The notes: a model not told the origin generated them from the letters alone. A stretch of 64,000 bases of DNA from an uncultured Acidobacteriota bacterium (GCA_947259165.1 CAMYKY010000004.1:46481-110480); one strand, 5' to 3'. Counted from the stretch's first letter, positions 9,838 to 19,671 are shown. Numbers and translations: made by a program.

Positions 9838-9996
9838 CGGCATACGGTATACGGCATACGGGTGCTGCTCTGGCGCCGGCATGCACAGTTAGCCGAACCC
9901 CGACGGTTGGCGGTAAGTCTGCTTCGAGTCTCGTTCTCGAACAAAACCGGCAACCGGCACCGTAAGCGGCGACCGTATGCCGTATGCCGTATGCCG
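9838..9996. repeat. Intergenic inverted-repeat element, copy 2 (CGGYATA heptad arms)
   Basis: The left arm (9838-9861) is CGGCATA CGGTATA CGGCATA plus CGG. The right arm (9973-9996) is CCG plus three TATGCCG heptads. The two 24-base arms are inverted copies with a single-heptad difference. The roughly 110-base interior is non-coding. CGTAAGCGGCGA precedes the right arm and recurs inverted in copy 1. The right arm ends four bases before the trkH stop codon. Confidence 0.8.
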
Positions 9997-9999
9997 CTT

Positions 10000-11499
10000 T
10001 CACGCAAGGCGGCGGAAAAACAAGATCACCATCACCGTGTAGAGCTCGAGGCGACCCACAATCATCAACAACGCAAGGACCACCTTCGCCGCCCCGGGCA
10101 CTCCCGCGTAGTTCATGGTCGGGCCGACCCCCGCGAAGCCGGGACCGATGTTGCCGAGGCACGCCGCCGAGGCCGAAAACGCCGTGACTGGATCGACGCC
10201 AAAGATGGTGAGCACGAGTCCGCCGAGCACGAACAGTAGCAAGAACAACACGAAGAACGTCGTTACCGACGATACGACATCATCGGGAATCCCTCGACCT
10301 CCCAGCCTCACCGGCAACACCGCATGCGGTTGGAGCATTCGCTTCAAGTCGACTCCGATCTTCTTGAACACGATATACAAGCGAACGATCTTCACCGAGC
10401 CACCCGTCGAGCCGGCGCACCCGCCAGTGAACATGAGCATGAAGAGGAGCACTCGCGACACCTGCGGCCAGGCGTCGTAGTCGGCGGTCGCGAATCCCGT
10501 CGTGGTCACGATGCTCACCACCTGGAACGCGGAAAGCCTCAGCGCCTCGAATAACGAGCTCGTCGTGCGATCCAACATCAGATCCAGGAACACGACCGAG
10601 GTGCCGATGCATAGGATCCCCAGGTAGAGACGCAGCTCCGAATCGCTCTTCAAGTTAGAAAACTTCCCGCGGAGCCACTGATAGTGGAGAGCGAAGCTCA
10701 TCCCCGCGAGGACCATAAACAGCGTGACGGTCCATTCGACCGGTGCGCTGTCGAACGCGCTGATGCTTGCATTCCTCGTCGAGAAACCGCCGGTCGCCAT
10801 CGAAGCGAAAGCGTGCGCGACCGCGTCGAGCGGGCCTAACCCGAGCGCGAGCAAGATCCCGATCTCGGCGAGGGTCAACACGAGGTAGATGCCCCACAGC
10901 GCCTTCGCGGTTTGCGCAATGCGCGGGGTGAGCTTCTCCTGGATGGGTCCGGGCGCCTCGGCCCCGAGAAGCTCCATGCCGCCCACCGCGAGTTTCGGGA
11001 GGACGGCGATACCGAGAACGATGATGCCCATTCCCCCGATCCACTGTGTCAGCGCCCGCCACAACAAGATCGAGCTCGGCAGAGTCTCGACATCGGTGAA
11101 GATCGAGGCACCCGTCGTCGTGAAACCGGAGGCCGATTCGAAGAGCGCGTTCACCGTGAATGCGACGCCGTTCTCCAACATGTACGGCAGGGCGCCAACG
11201 CTCGTCGCAACGAGCCACGCCGAGCTAACGAGCAGAAACGCTTCGCGTCGGCCGAAGTCGAAATCATCACCTTGATGGAAATACCTCTCGAGAAACAGGC
11301 CGAGCGCACCCGCGATCCCCGCAGCAACATAGAAGGACCACCGCGCATCTTCCTGGAGATACTGCCCGACGAGCGCGGGAATCAGAAGCGAAAGCGCCAG
11401 CGACAGCAGCAAACGACCGAGAAGAAACAAGACGCTGCCGATGTTGACGTTGATGCGAAACCGGCCTGAGAGGGACTTCGCATCGACTTTTCCCGCCAT
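10000..11499 (-). CDS. trkH: Trk potassium uptake system, membrane subunit
   Basis: A 499-residue inner-membrane K+ translocating subunit of the TrkH/KtrB superfamily. Hydrophobic segments run through the whole length. Selectivity-filter-like loops follow the family pattern, for example SASGFTTTGASIFTDVE, MATGGFSTRNASIS and SIVTTTGFATADYD, plus the ACLGNIGPGFAGVGP loop near the C-terminus. The start overlaps the trkA stop by one base (TGATG), which indicates translational coupling; a GTG one codon upstream is also possible. With TrkA it forms a two-gene K+ uptake operon. Confidence 0.94.
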   Translation of the reverse strand: MAGKVDAKSLSGRFRINVNIGSVLFLLGRLLLSLALSLLIPALVGQYLQEDARWSFYVAAGIAGALGLFLERYFHQGDDFDFGRREAFLLVSSAWLVATSVGALPYMLENGVAFTVNALFESASGFTTTGASIFTDVETLPSSILLWRALTQWIGGMGIIVLGIAVLPKLAVGGMELLGAEAPGPIQEKLTPRIAQTAKALWGIYLVLTLAEIGILLALGLGPLDAVAHAFASMATGGFSTRNASISAFDSAPVEWTVTLFMVLAGMSFALHYQWLRGKFSNLKSDSELRLYLGILCIGTSVVFLDLMLDRTTSSLFEALRLSAFQVVSIVTTTGFATADYDAWPQVSRVLLFMLMFTGGCAGSTGGSVKIVRLYIVFKKIGVDLKRMLQPHAVLPVRLGGRGIPDDVVSSVTTFFVLFLLLFVLGGLVLTIFGVDPVTAFSASAACLGNIGPGFAGVGPTMNYAGVPGAAKVVLALLMIVGRLELYTVMVILFFRRLA

Positions 11500-12830
11500 C
11501 ACCGTGCGCGGAACAACTTCTCGAGCGCGGGAAGTGCTTCCGTCAAGCTGAACACGAGCGCGCGATCCCCGACTTGGAACATGAAGTCACCATCGGGAAC
11601 GTAGCGCTCTTCGCCGCGAATGACGGCCCCCACGATGCTGTCTTTGGGGAGCTTTGTTTTTCTCAACGGCGCTTTCAGGACGCGGGAGCTATCGGGCACC
11701 TGAAACTCCACAACCTCGGCCTCACCGCTCGCCACCAGGTCGAGACTCAGAATCTCGCGACGGTGAACCATACGGAGGATCGTACCGGCGGTAATGAGAC
11801 GAGGTGAGAGCCCGATATCAACGCGGGCTGCGCGCAGCACGTTCCAAAACTCCGGACGTTGATACAAGCTGACGACGATACGGGCCCCGGCCTCGTGCGC
11901 CAGGTACGAGCTGATCACGTTACTTTCATCATCCTGCGTCGCGGCGACGAAGTAGTCGGCGTCGGCAGCGCCCGCTTCCTTCAAGATCCCGGTATCGGTT
12001 GCATCGCCGTGTAGGACGAGCGCCTCGGGCACCTCGGTCGCCAGCGCCAGAGCTTTTTTTGCTTGCCGCTGGATCACGGTCACCTGAACGTTGTCTTCGA
12101 CGAGCCGTTTCGCGAGCCAACTGCCGACGTGACCCGCACCTGCAATCACGACCTTGTGCACCGGTGGCGCTTCGACCCCCAAAGCCCGGAGAAACTCGCG
12201 CGCGGTTTCGGTACGACCCACCGCGTACACGCGTCGCCCAGGCTTGAGCTCGGTGTCACCGCGCGGAATCGTCAGCTTCCCGCCGCGCTCCACGCCGACG
12301 AGAATCCAACCGTCGGGGCCAGATAGCTCTCTGAGCGGACGGCCGTAAATATCGGCGTCGCGAGAAGGACGCGTCCGCAGCAGAATCAATTTTCCGTCTT
12401 CAAAAAAATGCGCCTTGCTAACGCCGGGCACTCGGGTCAAGCCAAGGATCTCTTCGGCGACGAGCCTCTCTGGATGAAGTGGGATGATGTTGGGATCCGC
12501 CTGCAGTAGCGGATTCTCGCCGTATTGAGGGTTTCCGAGGCGGGCGACGCATTTTTTCGCGCCGAGACCTCTCGCCGTCAGGACCGCCAGCAGATTGACG
12601 GCATCCCCGTCGGACACGCTGAAGAACAAGTCGGCGTTGTCGACACCGTGCTCCTTCAATAGCTGTGGCTGACACCCGTCGCCGTGAATGCCCAGGACAT
12701 CGAGCTCCGCCTGAACCTTCTTCGCGCGAGCTGCATCCGCCTCGATGACCACGAGGTCATGCCCTTCGCGAGAGAGAGAGCTCGCGATGTGAAAGCCCAC
12801 TTCGCCCGCGCCGACGATGAAAATGCGCAT
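11499..12830 (-). CDS. trkA: Trk system potassium transport regulatory subunit TrkA
   Basis: A 443-residue cytoplasmic peripheral subunit that binds NAD(H)/ATP and gates TrkH. It is a tandem duplication of RCK domains. The first starts at MRIFIVGAGEVGFHIASSL (residues 1-19). The second starts around residue 230 at KVVIAGAGHVGSWLAKRL. Both have GxGxxG nucleotide sites, and each is followed by a TrkA-C domain. The frame is open upstream, but the N-terminal extension is not TrkA-like and 12830 is an ATG directly before the first RCK strand. It is the first gene of the trkA-trkH operon. Confidence 0.94.
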   Translation of the reverse strand: MRIFIVGAGEVGFHIASSLSREGHDLVVIEADAARAKKVQAELDVLGIHGDGCQPQLLKEHGVDNADLFFSVSDGDAVNLLAVLTARGLGAKKCVARLGNPQYGENPLLQADPNIIPLHPERLVAEEILGLTRVPGVSKAHFFEDGKLILLRTRPSRDADIYGRPLRELSGPDGWILVGVERGGKLTIPRGDTELKPGRRVYAVGRTETAREFLRALGVEAPPVHKVVIAGAGHVGSWLAKRLVEDNVQVTVIQRQAKKALALATEVPEALVLHGDATDTGILKEAGAADADYFVAATQDDESNVISSYLAHEAGARIVVSLYQRPEFWNVLRAARVDIGLSPRLITAGTILRMVHRREILSLDLVASGEAEVVEFQVPDSSRVLKAPLRKTKLPKDSIVGAVIRGEERYVPDGDFMFQVGDRALVFSLTEALPALEKLFRAR

Positions 12831-13018
12831 GAGAGTCCGAAGTTCTAGCTCAACGTCGAAGAGTAAGCAAGGGTTCCATATAGGAAACATCATTGTATTC
12901 ACTAAAGGAAACACGCGCAGAGCCGCGTTGGGACCCCACTGGCAATCCCCGACGCTAGGTGAGACGATAGAGATACACACGAAACCCAAATTTCAGGATC
13001 TTCCTCGCGGCAATCTCT

Positions 13019-14992
13019 ATGCCCAAAGCCGAGATTCCCAGCAAAGTCGGTAAATACGATGTTCGCGGCCTCGTGGGTCGCGGCGCGATGGGTGTTGTCT
13101 ATAGCGCGGTCGATCCGGCGCTCGGCCGGTCTGTCGCCATCAAGACGATGTCGATCGCGGAGTCCCCGAACGAGGCCGAGCTGCGTCTGCGCTTCCTGAG
13201 GGAAGCTCAAGCAGCGGGTCAGCTCCAGCACCCCAACATCATCACCGTGCACGAGCTCTTCGAAGAGGGTGACACCGCGTACCTGGTGATGGAGCTGCTC
13301 GAGGGCGCGGCGCTCTCGTCAATCCTGAAGCGGAAGAAAAGCCTCTCTCTCGGCCAGAAACTGTCGATTATCGATCAAATTGCAACAGGACTCTCCGAAG
13401 CCCACGCCCACAAAATCGTTCATCGCGACCTGAAACCCTCGAACGTTTTCGTCCTCAGAAGCGGCGTCGTCAAAGTGCTCGATTTCGGTGTGGCCAAGGT
13501 CGGCGAAGGAGAGCTCACCAAGGCGGGTACCGTGTTTGGTACCGTCGAGTACATGGCGCCGGAGCAGGTGCGCGGGCAAGTGGTCACGCCCCAGGCGGAC
13601 ATTTTCTCGCTCGGCGTCGTCGCGTACGAGGTTCTCGCTGGAAGGAATCCGTTTCGCGCCGACACGCTCGCGGCATCGGTTTTCAAAATCGTCTCCGACG
13701 ATCCCGGCAAGCTCAGCGACGAGATGGAAGTACCAGCGGAGATCGAAGCCCTCGTCGACAAGGCCCTGGCCAAGCAGATGAGAGAGCGTTTTGTCTCGCT
13801 CGCCGAGTTCCGAACGGCGCTCGCGGCGGCGATGGCGAACGCCAACCTACCGCTGGCCGCGCCGGAGCTCAGCGAGGAGGACGTCGTCATCACAAAAGAT
13901 CGCGGCGACTCGCTCGCGATGTCGGTCGAGCCCCGCGTATCTCAGTGGTCGAACGTCGCGGCGCAGGCGGACCTTCTGGAGGAGGTTTACCGCCGGGGTG
14001 TCGAGTCCTTTAATGAAGGAAACTTCGAGGACTGCGTCTTGAAGATGAGCCAGGTGCTCGATGAGGTTCCCGTGCACGCGATGTCGCTGCACTACCTGGC
14101 CACGAGCGAGGGGAAGCTCCGCCAAAAACGATTGAGTGAAGACGCAAGACGGCGCGCTTCGGCTTACTTGTCAGCGATGCGAGATGCGCACAGGCGCGGC
14201 GACTCGGTGTTGGTCACCGACCAAGCAAACGAGCTCCTCGCGGTCGATCCCGAATCACTCGAGGCGCGATGGTATCGTCGCAACGCCGAGGCGCGCCTGC
14301 GTGCATCCTCCGTCGGAGGCCGTACCCATTCAACATCTACGGCGACCACAGGCGATGGCGGGCGCACGGCGTCCAGGTCGCGGGACGGGTCATTGGCTCA
14401 CCCGGGCGGCAGCTTTGGTTATGCGCCTTCGACCCGCGAGGGACAATTCGGCTCCGGCCGCACGTTCCCAGGCGCTGACGGCGCCCCAAGTGCCATGGCC
14501 TCCCGAGACACGCGCTCCGGAGGCGCCAAAGGGGTCTGGTTTCTCGGCGGCGTCGCGCTCTTGTTCGTCGCGCTCGTCGGCATGTGGCTCGGAAGCTTGG
14601 GCGAGCCGAAGCCCGCGGTGTCCGCGGATCCCATCCAGCTCCCGGGCGTCCGGAACTCTCCGTTCAACGATCTGGACGACGACGAGACCGTCGTCCTCCG
14701 TTTGCCGACACGAGAGCCGGCATTCACGCTCAGCTATGTCATCCCGACGTCGGTCGTCGCGGGAGAATCCACGACGATCGGTCTGTTCGGACGCGACTTC
14801 CCGAGCGACGTGGTTGTGTCCATCGCCGACGAGTCCGTCTCGATCGTCTCGACCACGGTGCATAGCGGAGATCACATCGAGCTCCAGCTCCTCGCGGCCG
14901 AGCCGCGCGAGTCCATCGAGATCCTGGTCGCCGCTACCGGCGGCTACCGAGCGAGCGTCCCAATCGAAGTCGAGCTCGCGAGCGAACCCTGA
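13019..14992 (+). CDS. Receptor-like Ser/Thr protein kinase (PknB type) with C-terminal extracytoplasmic domain
   Basis: A 657-residue protein. Residues about 10-275 are a complete Hanks-type kinase: glycine loop GRGAMGVVYSAVD, ATP lysine in VAIKTM near 42, catalytic HRDLKPSN near 134-140, DFGVAKV near 155-161, and YMAPEQ. A helical TPR-like stretch (about 320-430) and a Ser/Gly/Thr-rich linker follow. One membrane span (GVWFLGGVALLFVALVGMW, about 505-523) precedes a ~130-residue C-terminal domain. That domain (SYVIPTSVVAGESTTIGLFG and following) resembles IPT/TIG-like Ig folds and would lie outside the membrane. It stands just ahead of the exopolysaccharide locus, but it is monocistronic and its targets are unknown. 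Confidence 0.9.
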   Translation: MPKAEIPSKVGKYDVRGLVGRGAMGVVYSAVDPALGRSVAIKTMSIAESPNEAELRLRFLREAQAAGQLQHPNIITVHELFEEGDTAYLVMELLEGAALSSILKRKKSLSLGQKLSIIDQIATGLSEAHAHKIVHRDLKPSNVFVLRSGVVKVLDFGVAKVGEGELTKAGTVFGTVEYMAPEQVRGQVVTPQADIFSLGVVAYEVLAGRNPFRADTLAASVFKIVSDDPGKLSDEMEVPAEIEALVDKALAKQMRERFVSLAEFRTALAAAMANANLPLAAPELSEEDVVITKDRGDSLAMSVEPRVSQWSNVAAQADLLEEVYRRGVESFNEGNFEDCVLKMSQVLDEVPVHAMSLHYLATSEGKLRQKRLSEDARRRASAYLSAMRDAHRRGDSVLVTDQANELLAVDPESLEARWYRRNAEARLRASSVGGRTHSTSTATTGDGGRTASRSRDGSLAHPGGSFGYAPSTREGQFGSGRTFPGADGAPSAMASRDTRSGGAKGVWFLGGVALLFVALVGMWLGSLGEPKPAVSADPIQLPGVRNSPFNDLDDDETVVLRLPTREPAFTLSYVIPTSVVAGESTTIGLFGRDFPSDVVVSIADESVSIVSTTVHSGDHIELQLLAAEPRESIEILVAATGGYRASVPIEVELASEP

Positions 14993-15095
14993 TGTACCAA
15001 ATCGGCGCAGCCCTGGTGAGGGAGTTTCACCACGACGATATCGAAACCGGGACCAACTATCTTGATTTCCCGCAGTTAAAGCGTGGCGTCACCCA

Positions 15096-15111
15096 TGGCA
15101 CACTACTTGCT
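15096..15111 (+). promoter_or_regulatory. Sigma-54 (RpoN) -24/-12 promoter
   Basis: TGGCAC, five bases, then TTGCT: an essentially consensus RpoN promoter with the invariant GG and GC elements separated by ten bases. It lies about 160 bases upstream of the tyrosine autokinase gene in a 280-base gap, pointing toward it; the predicted transcript start is near 15122. Sigma-54 promoters need an AAA+ enhancer-binding protein, and none is encoded in the window. Confidence 0.75.
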
Positions 15112-15272
15112 TTGAAACCTTAGCGAAGCCCCTTAAAATTCTCAAAAAATAATCCATTCTTTTTTGAATCGTTTGGAGAACAAGAACTGCCAAAACCGAC
15201 GCGATCGTCGGTAGCGAGAACGACCCAAACAACTTCTCAGAAACAGTAGATGGATCCGAAAACGAGCTGATC

Positions 15273-17564
15273 ATGTCGAACGCCAAGTGGCCACACGAAG
15301 CCCCGCCAAGGCCCGAGCCCGAAGCGGCCGACTTCTTTCCGCAGACCACCGAGACCCATCTCCGGGACTATTGGTACATCATCCTCAAGCGACGCTGGAT
15401 GATTCTCGCTGTGGTTGTTTGCGTCGTCTCCTACTCGGCCGCTCGCGCTCTGATGCGAAAGCCAGTCTACTCTGCGACCTCCGTGCTGCAGATCGATCGC
15501 GGAAAAATCAACCTCGTGCAAGACGTCATGACGCCCGACTACTGGACCGGTTACAATGAGTTTTATCCGACCCAGCAGCGCGTTCTCCAAAGTCGGAACC
15601 TCGCCCGGCGTGTGGTTCGACAGCTTCGCTTGTGGGAGCATCCGTACTTCACCGGCGGGCATCCGCTCGAAGCCGACGAGCAAACGCTCGAAAATCTCTC
15701 CGGCGCAGTCGTCGGGATGCTACAAATCGACCAGATCCGAAACACCCAGCTCATGGAGCTGCGTTTCACCACGCTCGACCCACAGGTCTCCGCCGACCTG
15801 TCGAATGCGCTCGCACAACAATACATCGCCTTCAGTAGCGAGAGCGAGACGACGCTGGCCCGGGACACGGCCGGATTCATCGGAGAGCAAGTCGAAAAGA
15901 TTCAAAAAGAAATTCAGCAGCGGGAGAAACTTCTCCAGGAGTACAGCCAGCGCGAAGACTTGATGATGGTAAACGAAAAAGAGCTCAGCGTCATGCGCCA
16001 ACTGGAAGAGCTCAATACCGCCTACACTCAAGCACGCGCGGCGCGAGCGAACGCGGAAGCCAACTTCCGCAGTATCTCTGCCGACGCATCCGGTCTACCG
16101 GAAGTCCAGTCGAACCCTTCGATTGAAGATCTGCGTAGCGAACGAGAGCGCGCTCGAAGGAGCGTTGCGGATCTCAGCTCCAAGTTCAAAGACGACTGGC
16201 CCGAGCTCCGGCGTGCTCGCGAAACGCTAGCAGACATCGACCGGCGCTTGGTCCAAGAGCAGCGGACGGTCGCGAAGAAGCTCGTGGCCCAGTCCCAAGT
16301 CGAGTACCGGGCAGCGCTCGAACGAGAAACCCTCCTGCTCCAAGAAGTCGAGGCCCAGAAGCAGGAAGCCCAGGAGCTCACCGAGCTCACGTCGAACTAT
16401 AACCAGATCAAGGCGGAGGTCGACAATCAACGCTCCATGCTCCAGCAGCTCTTGCGGCGCCGCACCGAGACGGGACTCTCCGCCGAGCTCGGCGAGCGCC
16501 AGCCCGTCAACGTACGCATCGTGGAGGCCGCTCTCGTACCGAGAGGAGCGAATGGGCCTGGGCTCAAGAGAAACTTGTTCATGGGGGCGTTGATAGGTAT
16601 CGGACTGGCTCTAGGCGCAGCTTTTTTTCTCGACTACTGGGAAACCGCCATTTACACGATCGAGGATTTGAGAAGGCACGTGCCGCTCCCCTACATGGGG
16701 ATGGTGCCGCGTCTCGAGGCCGCGTCGTTTGCGCTCTGGGCGGGCAGCAGGGGGAAATTCCTAGCTTACGACCCTGGCGAGGCGGTCAGCCCGCGGCGGG
16801 GCAAGAGCATGAATCGAACCCGCTCGGCGCTCGCGCTCTCCCAAACGACGAAAGTCGCGTCGCGCGCCAAAGAAGACACCTCGATGATCGCCGAGCGCTT
16901 CAAATTCCTTCGTGGCTCCCTCCTGCTATCGACCCCCGGAGCGCCGCCGCGAACCGTGCTCGTGACCGGACCCGACAAGAACGCCGGCAAGACGTTCGTC
17001 GCGTGCAATCTCGCGACGTCCCTCGCGGATCTCAACAAGAAAGTCCTTCTCATCGACGCCGATCTGCGCAATCCCCAACTTCACAAGGTGTTCCGCTTCA
17101 AGAATCGAGTCGGGTTGTCGAACGTTCTCTCCGGTCAAACGACGATCGAGAAAGGCTGTATCGTCTCGACTCCCATCCCGAACCTCTATGTCTTGCTTGC
17201 GGGGCCCGCAAGCCCGACACCCGCCGAGCTTCTAGGCTCCTCCAAGATGGAAGAGACGATGGCGCAGTGCATGGAGCACTTCGACTATGTCCTGCTCGAT
17301 TCGGCGCCGCTTCTCCCCGTATTCGACTCGCATTACTTGACGGTGCGCGCCGACGCGAACTTGCTCGTAGTCCGAAGCGGCCACACGTCGCGACACGCGG
17401 TAACGCAGAGTTTGGATCTCATCGATCGCGTCGGCGGCCGTGTCACCGGCGTGGTTTTGAACGATGTCAATCTCGCTGACTACGCTCAAAACTACTACTA
17501 CAGCTACCACAGCTACGAGTACGGCACCTATGCCGAAGACCCGGTAGAGCGAAGGGCGGGTTGA
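15273..17564 (+). CDS. Polysaccharide chain-length determinant / tyrosine autokinase (BY-kinase, Wzc type)
   Basis: A 763-residue inner-membrane protein controlling polysaccharide polymerisation and export. An N-terminal Wzz domain begins with a membrane span (WMILAVVVCVVSYSAARAL, about 48-66). A long periplasmic coiled coil of Glu/Gln/Arg-rich helices follows (about 190-400), then a second span (LFMGALIGIGLALGAAFF). The cytosolic kinase has Walker A GPDKNAGKT (about 565-573), Walker A' VLLIDADLR and Walker B YVLLDSAPLL. It ends in a tyrosine cluster, YYYSYHSYEYGTY, the usual autophosphorylation tail. It is the first gene of the sigma-54-driven operon, and its stop overlaps the next gene's start. 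Confidence 0.93.
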   Translation: MSNAKWPHEAPPRPEPEAADFFPQTTETHLRDYWYIILKRRWMILAVVVCVVSYSAARALMRKPVYSATSVLQIDRGKINLVQDVMTPDYWTGYNEFYPTQQRVLQSRNLARRVVRQLRLWEHPYFTGGHPLEADEQTLENLSGAVVGMLQIDQIRNTQLMELRFTTLDPQVSADLSNALAQQYIAFSSESETTLARDTAGFIGEQVEKIQKEIQQREKLLQEYSQREDLMMVNEKELSVMRQLEELNTAYTQARAARANAEANFRSISADASGLPEVQSNPSIEDLRSERERARRSVADLSSKFKDDWPELRRARETLADIDRRLVQEQRTVAKKLVAQSQVEYRAALERETLLLQEVEAQKQEAQELTELTSNYNQIKAEVDNQRSMLQQLLRRRTETGLSAELGERQPVNVRIVEAALVPRGANGPGLKRNLFMGALIGIGLALGAAFFLDYWETAIYTIEDLRRHVPLPYMGMVPRLEAASFALWAGSRGKFLAYDPGEAVSPRRGKSMNRTRSALALSQTTKVASRAKEDTSMIAERFKFLRGSLLLSTPGAPPRTVLVTGPDKNAGKTFVACNLATSLADLNKKVLLIDADLRNPQLHKVFRFKNRVGLSNVLSGQTTIEKGCIVSTPIPNLYVLLAGPASPTPAELLGSSKMEETMAQCMEHFDYVLLDSAPLLPVFDSHYLTVRADANLLVVRSGHTSRHAVTQSLDLIDRVGGRVTGVVLNDVNLADYAQNYYYSYHSYEYGTYAEDPVERRAG

Positions 17565-18730
17565 TCCCCATTCCGGACGCCGCCGAAGGGCCCCCAAGCC
17601 CCGAGAACCTTGCTGCCCTCGACGATGTCGTAAAGACGTGCGGGAGCCGGATCCGCTCCGGCAAAAGCTTCTTCGAAACCGCTGAATCCGAACGTCTGTC
17701 ACCCCTCCTCTACCACGTGTTCGATCGTCTCGGTTGGCCCGACACCGTGTCCAAGGAAGAGCAGCACCACTTCCGGAAGGCTTATTACCTGAGTGCCGGC
17801 CAGAACGTCGAGCTGCTGGGTGCGCTATCCGAGGCGGCCCTCGCTCTGCGCGAACAGGATATCCCCTGTGTCGCGTTCAAGGGCGCCGCACTGGTGAAGC
17901 GAATCTACCCCAACGTCGCCGTGCGTCCCATGGGCGATGTCGACGTCTATGTACCCCCTGCTAGCGCCGAGCACGCCGAGGCAGTGCTCTCCACGCTTGG
18001 CTATCGGCCCTTTTGTCCTGACATGACCCCGGGTCTGAGTCGACGCATTCGTCACGCGCGCCTGTACGTCGGTGGGACCCGGGAGACGACGAGCATCGAC
18101 CTCCACTGGTCCTTGGTCGGACACAGCAACGATGCCCGATCTCCCGATCCACACTGGCTGCGCCGAAATATTGTCGCGCGCAATGGCGATCCTTGGATGC
18201 ATTTTTCCGACACCGCGCACCTTCTCTACCTGAGCGCGCACATGAAGCTGCAACACTACGACGAGGAGATTCCCCTGTTGTGGTGTCTCGACTTCTACCT
18301 CCTCGCGACTCGGGGGGACATCGCTTGGGACCAGCTCTTGAGCGATGCTCGCCGCTTTGGCTGGACCGACGCCGTGAGCGCCGTCGCATTCGATGTCCGA
18401 GAGCGTCTAGGCGTCGCGCTACCCGCACCCCTCGAGCGGATCGCTAGCGCTCCGAAAGCCCCGCTTCATCGTCACGGCGCGCGGAACGAGCCCGAGCGCG
18501 TCTTGAACGAGCTCCGAGCCCTGGGGTGGTCGGGTCGCCTCGCGCTTGTGAGAGCCTACGTCCTGCCGTCACCCACCTACATCCGCTTCCGCTACCAGAC
18601 GCTGAGCTGTCCTCTCGGGTATGCCAAACGTTGGAGCACGATGCTCGCCCGGGCGGGCACTATTCTTCTGCGCGCACTGCGGCGCAAGCCCGGGACTCGC
18701 CCACTATTGACTTCGCGAGAAAATTGCTAG
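17561..18730 (+). CDS. Nucleotidyltransferase family protein (PF14907-like)
   Basis: A 389-residue protein resembling the uncharacterised nucleotidyltransferases (NTP_transf_5) found with asparagine synthases, lasso peptide tailoring genes and exopolysaccharide loci. The core is CVAFKGAALVKRIYPNVAVRPMGDVDVYV (residues about 104-132): GAAL in the glycine region, then the DVDVYV metal-binding aspartates. A later DLHWSLVG element is also typical. The TTG start at 17561 overlaps the upstream TGA (TTGA), so translation is probably coupled to the tyrosine kinase. The substrate is unknown. In lasso clusters homologues extend phosphorylated peptides, which suggests a link to the adjacent HprK-like kinase. 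Confidence 0.75.
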   Translation: MIPIPDAAEGPPSPENLAALDDVVKTCGSRIRSGKSFFETAESERLSPLLYHVFDRLGWPDTVSKEEQHHFRKAYYLSAGQNVELLGALSEAALALREQDIPCVAFKGAALVKRIYPNVAVRPMGDVDVYVPPASAEHAEAVLSTLGYRPFCPDMTPGLSRRIRHARLYVGGTRETTSIDLHWSLVGHSNDARSPDPHWLRRNIVARNGDPWMHFSDTAHLLYLSAHMKLQHYDEEIPLLWCLDFYLLATRGDIAWDQLLSDARRFGWTDAVSAVAFDVRERLGVALPAPLERIASAPKAPLHRHGARNEPERVLNELRALGWSGRLALVRAYVLPSPTYIRFRYQTLSCPLGYAKRWSTMLARAGTILLRALRRKPGTRPLLTSRENC

Positions 18731-18753
18731 GATCGTTTTGTCATCTAAAACCC

Positions 18754-19671
18754 ATGAGCACTGAGAGCCTTGGAGCGCGCTACCTCGCCCACCCAGATCG
18801 ATTTCCCGAGTGGGGCGAGGGAGCGCCGTTCGGCCCGCGAGAGACCTCGATGACCATCTGCGGTACGCGCGTTCGCATCTCGGGACTGAGCCACGAGCAA
18901 GACCGCGCGATTCACGCTTTGTGGCCTGACTTCGTGGGCGAGGACGTCGCTGAGCCAGCCGCTTTGAGCGTTTTTCGGACTCCTGAGTCGACATTCAAGA
19001 AACTGGATCGCTGGGTCTACGAGCTCGACTTCGACTACCAGCCAGGGTCCTTGCGCCTCGCCGGGCTCGATCTCATGGCGCGGGTCGACATGAGCTCACC
19101 GCTACGCGCCGCACTCTGGATCGCTACCGAGTCGCCCGACACCTTCCACGGTGCGTTTGAGAACTTTCTTCGTGTCGTCGTCGCGTATGCGGCGATGCAT
19201 CGAGGCGGCGCCTTGGTGCACAGCGCTGCCGTCGTCGACGGTGACGACGCCTGGCTGTTCGTCGGCCACTCAGGCGCCGGCAAGTCGACGGTCTCCCAGC
19301 TAGGACTCGACTCGGGTCGGCGCGTGCTCAGCGACGACCTGAACCCGATTCTCCCACGCGAGGACAACGGGATCGACGTCGTCGGTAGCCCCTTCCTCGG
19401 CGATCTCGGCACACGCTCGCCCGCGCGCCATCGACTCTCGGCTATCTATCGCCTGGAACAAGGAACAGAGGATAGTCTCCGCCCCATGGGCGCCGCCGAA
19501 ACGCTCGCGTGTCTGATGGCATGCGCACCTTACATCAACCGTGATCGGCACCGAGCCGATACGCTTTGTTCGAACCTATTGGAGATGGCACAACAGGTGC
19601 CTGCCAAGGTTTTGACCTTTCGTCGGGACGGAACGTTCTGGCCGCTTCTAGAGAGGACAGCGCTTGCCTGA
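18754..19671 (+). CDS. HprK-related serine kinase-like protein
   Basis: About 305 residues, with an HPr-kinase-like C-terminal half. The P-loop GHSGAGKST lies at residues 171-179, followed by SDDLNPIL, a typical Walker-B-like region in HprK relatives of exopolysaccharide and lasso peptide clusters. The N-terminal half (a beta-rich domain) is not recognisable as classical HprK. The frame is open upstream to 18526 inside the previous gene. The ATG at 18754, 23 bases after that gene's stop, is the sensible start. Predicted role: ATP-dependent phosphorylation of a small protein, peptide or sugar carrier; the target is unproven. Confidence 0.78.
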   Translation: MSTESLGARYLAHPDRFPEWGEGAPFGPRETSMTICGTRVRISGLSHEQDRAIHALWPDFVGEDVAEPAALSVFRTPESTFKKLDRWVYELDFDYQPGSLRLAGLDLMARVDMSSPLRAALWIATESPDTFHGAFENFLRVVVAYAAMHRGGALVHSAAVVDGDDAWLFVGHSGAGKSTVSQLGLDSGRRVLSDDLNPILPREDNGIDVVGSPFLGDLGTRSPARHRLSAIYRLEQGTEDSLRPMGAAETLACLMACAPYINRDRHRADTLCSNLLEMAQQVPAKVLTFRRDGTFWPLLERTALA

